A stretch of DNA of 62,665 nt, taken from the NCBI GenBank assembly GCA_015487695.1, contig WFPF01000110.1, positions 1 to 62,665 of the forward strand. The letters run 5' to 3'. The DNA comes from Chitinophagales bacterium. Lineage in GTDB: Bacteria; Bacteroidota; Bacteroidia; Chitinophagales; S012-47. Below, in pieces: positions 60,910-62,665 of the stretch (the first letter of the stretch is position 1; each line of letters begins with the position of its first letter). Below the pieces are notes generated by a model that ran no database searches, was not told the DNA's origin, and saw nothing but the letters and a program-made list of their open reading frames with translations. The translations under genes and the position numbers were made by a program.

Positions 60910-62451
60910 ATGGCAGCAAATTTTGATCATTCCATTCTGGAAAAACTTGGAATCAATAAAGAAAATTCAGGGGTCAGTACCGGTAAAAACTGGTTTGACG
61001 GGAAAGGAGACACATACTCTTCGTACACCCCGGTTGACGGTTCACTTATTGCCAGTGTCCGGGGAGCTTCCGGGGAGGAATATGACATCGTTATGGAGAA
61101 ATCCGCAGAAGCATTTAAAGAATGGCGCACCTGGCCGGCACCCAAACGGGGCGAGGTAGTTCGCCAGATCGGGAATGAATTCAGAAAATACAAAGACGAA
61201 CTGGGGCGCCTCGTATCCTATGAGATGGGGAAAAGCCTGCAGGAAGGCTGGGGTGAAGTGCAGGAAATGATTGATATCTGTGACTTTGCCGTTGGTCAAA
61301 GCCGCATGCTCTACGGCCTGACAATGACTTCAGAGCGACCCAATCACCGGCTTTTCGAGCAATGGCATCCGCTTGGGCCGGTCGGTGTCATATCGGCTTT
61401 TAATTTCCCGGTGGCTGTCTGGGCATGGAACGCCATGATCGCTTTTGTTTGTGGTGACACTGTGGTTTGGAAACCTTCGGAGAAGGTGCCTCTTTGCGGT
61501 ATTGCATGTCAGCATATCATTCAGAATGTACTTGAAAGAAATGGCGCACCCGAAGGAGTTTCAAGCCTTGTGGTGGGCGACTATAAAGTCGGGCAGCTTA
61601 TGACAGGCGATCAGCGCATGCCACTTGTATCTGCTACCGGTTCCATTCCGATGGGGAAAAAAGTAGGAACTGCGGTAGCCTCTCGCCTGGGACGCTGTAT
61701 CCTGGAACTGGGCGGAAACAATGCCATCATCATTACCGAAAGTGCCGATCTCGAGATGGCTCTTCCGGCCATTGTATTCGGGGCTGTGGGCACTTGCGGT
61801 CAACGCTGTACCTCCACACGAAGATTGATCATTCACGAAAGCATCTATGACAAGGTAAAAGAGCAACTCCGAAATGCCTATGGCCAGCTGAAGATCGGCA
61901 ACCCCCTGGATGAGGAAATGCATGTCGGGCCCCTTATTGACAAGGATGCGGTGAAAAAGTATCTCGCAGCTATTGAAGAGGTGAAATCTTCGGGCGGGCA
62001 ATTTGTAGTCGAAGGCGGAGTACTGGAAGGAGAAGGCTATGAGTCGGGGCTTTATGTCAAACCTTGTATAGCGGAAGTCGAGAACGAATGGGAGATTGTG
62101 CAGGAAGAAACATTCGCACCGATTCTATATTTGATTCGCTATAAAGATTTCGAAGAAGCCATAGCAAAACACAATGGAGTGAAACAGGGACTCAGTTCTG
62201 CCATTATGAGTACCAATATGCGTGAAACAGAGCGATTCATTTCTGCTACCGGTTCTGATTGCGGAATAGCAAACATCAACATCGGAACCTCGGGTGCTGA
62301 AATCGGTGGGGCTTTCGGAGGCGAGAAAGAAACCGGAGGCGGACGTGAGTCGGGATCCGATGCCTGGAAAGCCTACATGCGAAGGCAAACCAATACCGTT
62401 AATTACGGAAATGAATTACCGCTTGCGCAAGGCATTAAATTTGTAATCTGA
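60910..62451 (+). CDS. Aldehyde dehydrogenase, alpha-aminoadipic semialdehyde type (ALDH7-like)
   Basis: A 513-residue NAD(P)-dependent aldehyde dehydrogenase. It has [11 protein letters not shown], the cofactor region [12 protein letters not shown], active-site ELGG (Glu about 264) and the nucleophile in [12 protein letters not shown] (Cys about 300). The tail [18 protein letters not shown] is characteristic of the ALDH7 (antiquitin) branch, which oxidises 2-aminoadipate-6-semialdehyde in lysine degradation. The saccharopine-dehydrogenase-like gene at 5180-6379 could supply the preceding step. A -7 element lies upstream and a terminator downstream. Confidence 0.92.
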   Translation: MAANFDHSILEKLGINKENSGVSTGKNWFDGKGDTYSSYTPVDGSLIASVRGASGEEYDIVMEKSAEAFKEWRTWPAPKRGEVVRQIGNEFRKYKDELGRLVSYEMGKSLQEGWGEVQEMIDICDFAVGQSRMLYGLTMTSERPNHRLFEQWHPLGPVGVISAFNFPVAVWAWNAMIAFVCGDTVVWKPSEKVPLCGIACQHIIQNVLERNGAPEGVSSLVVGDYKVGQLMTGDQRMPLVSATGSIPMGKKVGTAVASRLGRCILELGGNNAIIITESADLEMALPAIVFGAVGTCGQRCTSTRRLIIHESIYDKVKEQLRNAYGQLKIGNPLDEEMHVGPLIDKDAVKKYLAAIEEVKSSGGQFVVEGGVLEGEGYESGLYVKPCIAEVENEWEIVQEETFAPILYLIRYKDFEEAIAKHNGVKQGLSSAIMSTNMRETERFISATGSDCGIANINIGTSGAEIGGAFGGEKETGGGRESGSDAWKAYMRRQTNTVNYGNELPLAQGIKFVI

Positions 62452-62480
62452 TTTAAAAGTCGTTATTGATTACCTGAGAG

Positions 62481-62519
62481 AAGCCGCTCATTCCCCGGAA
62501 TGAGTGGCTTTTACTTTTA
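62481..62519 (+). terminator. Terminator between ALDH7 gene and convergent T9SS gene
   Basis: AAGCCGCTCATTCC pairs with GGAATGAGTGGCTT (14 bp, one G-U) across a very small loop, followed by TTACTTTTAT. Confidence 0.8.
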
Positions 62520-62665
62520 TCGGATCAGGGTAAAATTACCTCTTACCACATACTCCTCCCCTTCGCAGCGATAGCGCAGCACATAGGTGTACACGCCCGG
62601 CTCCTGTGCCTTCCCTCGGTAGGTCCCGTCCCAGCCCTTGCTCTGCTCCCGGCTGCGGAACAGTT
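62517..62665 (-). CDS. C-terminal fragment of a T9SS type B (gliding-motility-associated) protein
   Basis: Only the last 48 codons are inside the window. They read SKGWDGTYRGKAQEPGVYTY, then VLRYRCEGEEY, and end GNFTLIR, the pattern of the gliding-motility-associated C-terminal domain (T9SS type B signal). The rest of the gene, usually a very large repetitive surface protein, lies beyond the right edge. Its stop is next to the terminator that follows the ALDH7 gene. Confidence 0.85.
   Translation of the reverse strand, partial: LFRSREQSKGWDGTYRGKAQEPGVYTYVLRYRCEGEEYVVRGNFTLIR

Noticed and set aside
1-62665. tRNA, rRNA, CRISPR array, insertion sequence, integrase or attachment site
   Set aside because: Read by eye on both strands; no T-loop plus acceptor arrangement, direct-repeat array, transposase or integrase motif was seen. 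A covariance-model scan would settle small RNAs.

Overview
The window looks like chromosomal DNA from a member of the Bacteroidota. Five open reading frames end in type IX secretion (T9SS) sorting domains. Many genes are preceded by the Bacteroidota -7 promoter element TAnnTTTG, usually followed by C. A 'putative porin', a fused E1 alpha/beta oxo-acid dehydrogenase, DUF1573 and BadF-type kinases fit the same phylum. Class or order cannot be fixed from the sequence. I saw no rRNA, tRNA, CRISPR array, insertion sequence, phage gene or integrase. The layout is ordinary dense core chromosome with mixed strands, short operons and many convergent genes touching or overlapping at their stops.

Layout. 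1-6.4 kb: argS (3' end cut off by the window edge), a DUF1573 protein, an alkylglycerol-monooxygenase-like membrane hydroxylase, an aminotransferase and a saccharopine-dehydrogenase-like enzyme. 6.5-15.5 kb: an alpha-glucan-flavoured region with a T9SS esterase carrying a glycogen-binding-like domain, a lipoprotein alpha-amylase-family enzyme, an AT-rich island with a 12-cysteine secreted protein and a TlpA-like thioredoxin protein, a BadF-type sugar kinase and a large T9SS alpha-amylase-family protein. 15.6-21.4 kb: a methyltransferase/M48 protease pair and a three-gene export operon (HlyD adaptor, MacB-like permease, TolC). 21.6-32.7 kb: Hsp20, purine nucleoside phosphorylase plus putative porin, an outer-membrane-protein/S41/SDR operon, a second membrane hydroxylase, TPR proteins and oligopeptidase B. 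32.9-42.2 kb: a small T9SS protein that is a stand-alone copy of the big amylase's N-terminal module, the E1 fusion, a PLP decarboxylase, lpxK, and a hydrolase/Nif3/zinc-ribbon operon. 42.2-50.2 kb: a T9SS protein, murB, an operon of a Tyr-rich/Arg-Ser-rich lipoprotein and a FadL-like barrel, and proS with a partner of unknown function. 50.2-62.7 kb: thyA-folA, an MMPL transporter, proline dehydrogenase, DUF368, a TPR protein, an M1 peptidase with a barrel-like C-terminus, an ALDH7-type dehydrogenase and the tail of a type-B T9SS protein.

How genes work together. The saccharopine-dehydrogenase-like enzyme, the neighbouring aminotransferase and the ALDH7 enzyme could form a lysine-to-aminoadipate route, although they are far apart. 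thyA and folA form the thymidylate cycle. lpxK, murB and DUF368 serve the envelope. The amylase-family genes, esterase, kinase and stand-alone module suggest alpha-glucan handling at the cell surface through T9SS, with no SusC/SusD pair in view.

The observations I rate most worth following are: the lipoprotein with an SR-protein-like tail next to a FadL-like barrel; the M1 peptidase/barrel fusion; the full-length AGMO-like protein; the AT-rich Cys-rich/TlpA pair; the stand-alone amylase module; and four genes whose promoter element sits only 4-5 nt before ATG, which predicts leaderless mRNAs.
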